In this document: positions 62,945 to 64,000 of the stretch, one piece after another | Position numbering within the stretch: position 1 is the stretch's first letter | How the letters are laid out: every line of letters starts with the position of its first letter | DNA from: Clostridium saccharobutylicum DSM 13864 | GTDB lineage: Bacteria; Bacillota; Clostridia; Clostridiales; Clostridiaceae | Direction of reading: 5' to 3' | Length of the DNA: 64,000 nucleotides | Assembly: GCF_000473995.1 (NCBI RefSeq) | Contig: NC_022571.1 | Coordinates: 4,123,416 to 4,187,415 of the forward strand | Program-made: the position numbers and the translations under genes | Notes under the pieces: model-generated | The model's input: only the letters and a program-made list of their open reading frames with translations | The model's database searches: none | Told to the model about the DNA's origin: nothing

Positions 62945-64000
62945 TTAATTATGTATTGATAGATTTATTATGGTAGCCTTAGGTCTAGACATAGATTCAA
63001 TTGAATATTTTATTCCCTGAGTTCCCATACCAGAAGCCTTTACCCCAAGGAATGGGAAATTATCTGGACCTCTTTCTGTTTTATTATTTACTTGAACTGT
63101 TCCTACTTCTAACTTGTCAGCCACATAAAAAGCATCATTTATATTTTTTGTAAATACAGAACTTTGAAGTCCATATTCTGATTTATTTGCTATTTCTATA
63201 GCTTCATTTTTATCCTTTACTCTTATAATTGGAAGCACTGGACCAAATGGCTCCTCCCATGCAAGTCTCATGTCTGTTGTAACATTATCAAAAAGTGTTG
63301 GATAAATTAGATTTCCGTCTCTGTTTCCACCTACAACTAAGTCAGCTCCTTTACCCTTTGCATCTTCTATTAATTCAATAACAAAATCTGCTGCTTTAGA
63401 ACTAATAAGAGGTACAACATCTACATCTTTCTCTAAAGGATTTCCTACAGTAAGCTTTTCCATCTTTTCTTTAATTTTTTCTACTAACTTATCTGCCACT
63501 TTATCTACTACTAAAATTCTCTTTACTGCTGTGCATCTTTGACCTGAATATGAATATCCACCTGCAACAATGTTACTTGCAGTTAATTCAAGATCAGCAT
63601 CTTCTAAAACTATGGCTGCATCCTTACCACCTAGCTCCATTAAAAGAGGCACCATACTAGTCATCTTAGAAATTCTAGCTCCTACTTCTGTACTACCTGT
63701 AAAATTGATGAAATTTATTCCTTTATGAGTAGTAATATAATCTCCAATTTCACTTCCCTTACCTGTAACTGTATTTAGAACTCCGGCTGGAACTCCTGCT
63801 TTTTCAAATACTCTTGCCAAGAATAATCCACATAAACTCCCTTGAGTTGCTGGCTTTAATACAACTGAATTTCCTGCCATTAAACCAGGTGCTATTTTAG
63901 AAGCTGATAAATTTATTGGATAATTAAAAGGAGATATTGCAAGTACAACTCCTAACGGTTCCCTTTTTACAATTGATATTTTATTATTTTTAAAACCTGG
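62945..64000 (-). CDS. gapN: Second GapN-type aldehyde dehydrogenase, 5-prime end outside window
   Basis: The C-terminal about 352 residues lie here. The frame stays open to base 64000 (KISIVKREPLGVVLAISPFN is readable at the edge), so the start is outside the window and the first in-frame Met at 63880 is internal. Glu and Cys motifs match the other copy exactly (MELGGKDAAIV, SGQRCTAVKRILV). About nine in ten residues match the gene at 56636, so the two are recent paralogues or a duplication flanking the stress genes. The last residues differ (SIHN against SIK). Confidence 0.9.
   Translation of the reverse strand, partial: PGFKNNKISIVKREPLGVVLAISPFNYPINLSASKIAPGLMAGNSVVLKPATQGSLCGLFLARVFEKAGVPAGVLNTVTGKGSEIGDYITTHKGINFINFTGSTEVGARISKMTSMVPLLMELGGKDAAIVLEDADLELTASNIVAGGYSYSGQRCTAVKRILVVDKVADKLVEKIKEKMEKLTVGNPLEKDVDVVPLISSKAADFVIELIEDAKGKGADLVVGGNRDGNLIYPTLFDNVTTDMRLAWEEPFGPVLPIIRVKDKNEAIEIANKSEYGLQSSVFTKNINDAFYVADKLEVGTVQVNNKTERGPDNFPFLGVKASGMGTQGIKYSIESMSRPKATIINLSIHN

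Noticed and set aside
1..64000. CRISPR array
   Set aside because: The repeated palindromes are scattered singly, are 70-340 bases long and have no regular spacers. No cas genes were seen.
1..64000. Prophage or integrative element with attachment sites
   Set aside because: No integrase, phage structural gene, conjugation gene or flanking direct repeat was recognised. Only relics of IS66 and others are present.

Overview
The window is AT-rich throughout, its ribosome binding sites are almost all strong GGAGG types, and its proteins look like those of the strictly anaerobic Firmicutes. A PolC-type polymerase, a GapN-type dehydrogenase, a BFD-type iron-sulfur protein, a Ric protein and a probable ferredoxin-linked thioredoxin reductase all fit a Clostridium sensu stricto chromosome, possibly a relative of the solventogenic species (inference; no rRNA gene is present to test it). 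I saw no tRNA or rRNA genes, prophage, CRISPR array or replication origin.

Layout. 1-7.5 kb: an RND efflux pump (permease plus adaptor) divergent from an OmpR/EnvZ-type two-component system. 7.5-12.5 kb: a repeat-rich stretch holding a candidate structured RNA and a secreted phytase-like phosphatase fused to a GxGYxYP module. 12.5-15.6 kb: an Asn/Ser-rich small protein and a BlaI/BlaR1-type regulatory pair with its operators. 15.9-30.5 kb: a nonribosomal peptide synthetase locus read on the minus strand. Synthetase A is C-A-PCP-C-A-PCP-E, synthetase B is C-A(with inserted methyltransferase)-PCP-degenerate E, and a metallo-beta-lactamase-fold hydrolase follows. 31-38 kb: a second copy of the structured RNA, a stand-alone polC, and a MarR-methyltransferase pair with a long palindromic operator. 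38.6-45.9 kb: an accessory region with a macrolide-type glycosyltransferase, decayed genes (TRIC/UPF0126, HAD, IS66), a complete-looking class IIa (pediocin-like) bacteriocin-immunity-thioredoxin-like operon, a GH3-family protein and a glutathione peroxidase. 46-52 kb: a thioredoxin reductase-like flavoprotein lacking the NADPH-binding motifs, twin small RNAs with C-rich loops, an amino acid permease, a small BFD-type protein, MscL, and a five- to seven-helix membrane protein. 52-64 kb: a chemotaxis receptor, an AIM24 protein, an FNR-type regulator, two gapN paralogues, a LysR regulator, and a nitrosative/oxidative stress set (diiron beta-lactamase-fold protein, DUF2249, Ric, flavodoxin). FNR-type boxes precede four of these transcription units.

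Two families of long nested palindromes, called Rep-A and Rep-B here, recur through the whole window. They very often end exactly at, or a few bases from, the stop codon of a gene. Their arms differ between copies but still pair, so structure appears to be conserved more than sequence. A third repeated unit of about 465 bp (RNA-C) occurs twice, has a nearly invariant core, and ends in a terminator whose stem changes compensate between copies.

How the genes may work together. The NRPS proteins would build a short peptide of two residues activated by near-identical, cysteine-like A domains plus a leucine-like residue that may be methylated. No thioesterase is fused to the line, so release may depend on the separate hydrolase or on genes outside the window. 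The bacteriocin operon encodes precursor, immunity and disulfide-forming functions but no exporter here. The MarR dyad resembles sites upstream of the glycosyltransferase and possibly the bacteriocin, suggesting a shared drug-responsive or competition regulon (inference). The FNR-type regulator probably controls the Ric/DUF2249/flavodoxin/AIM24 genes.
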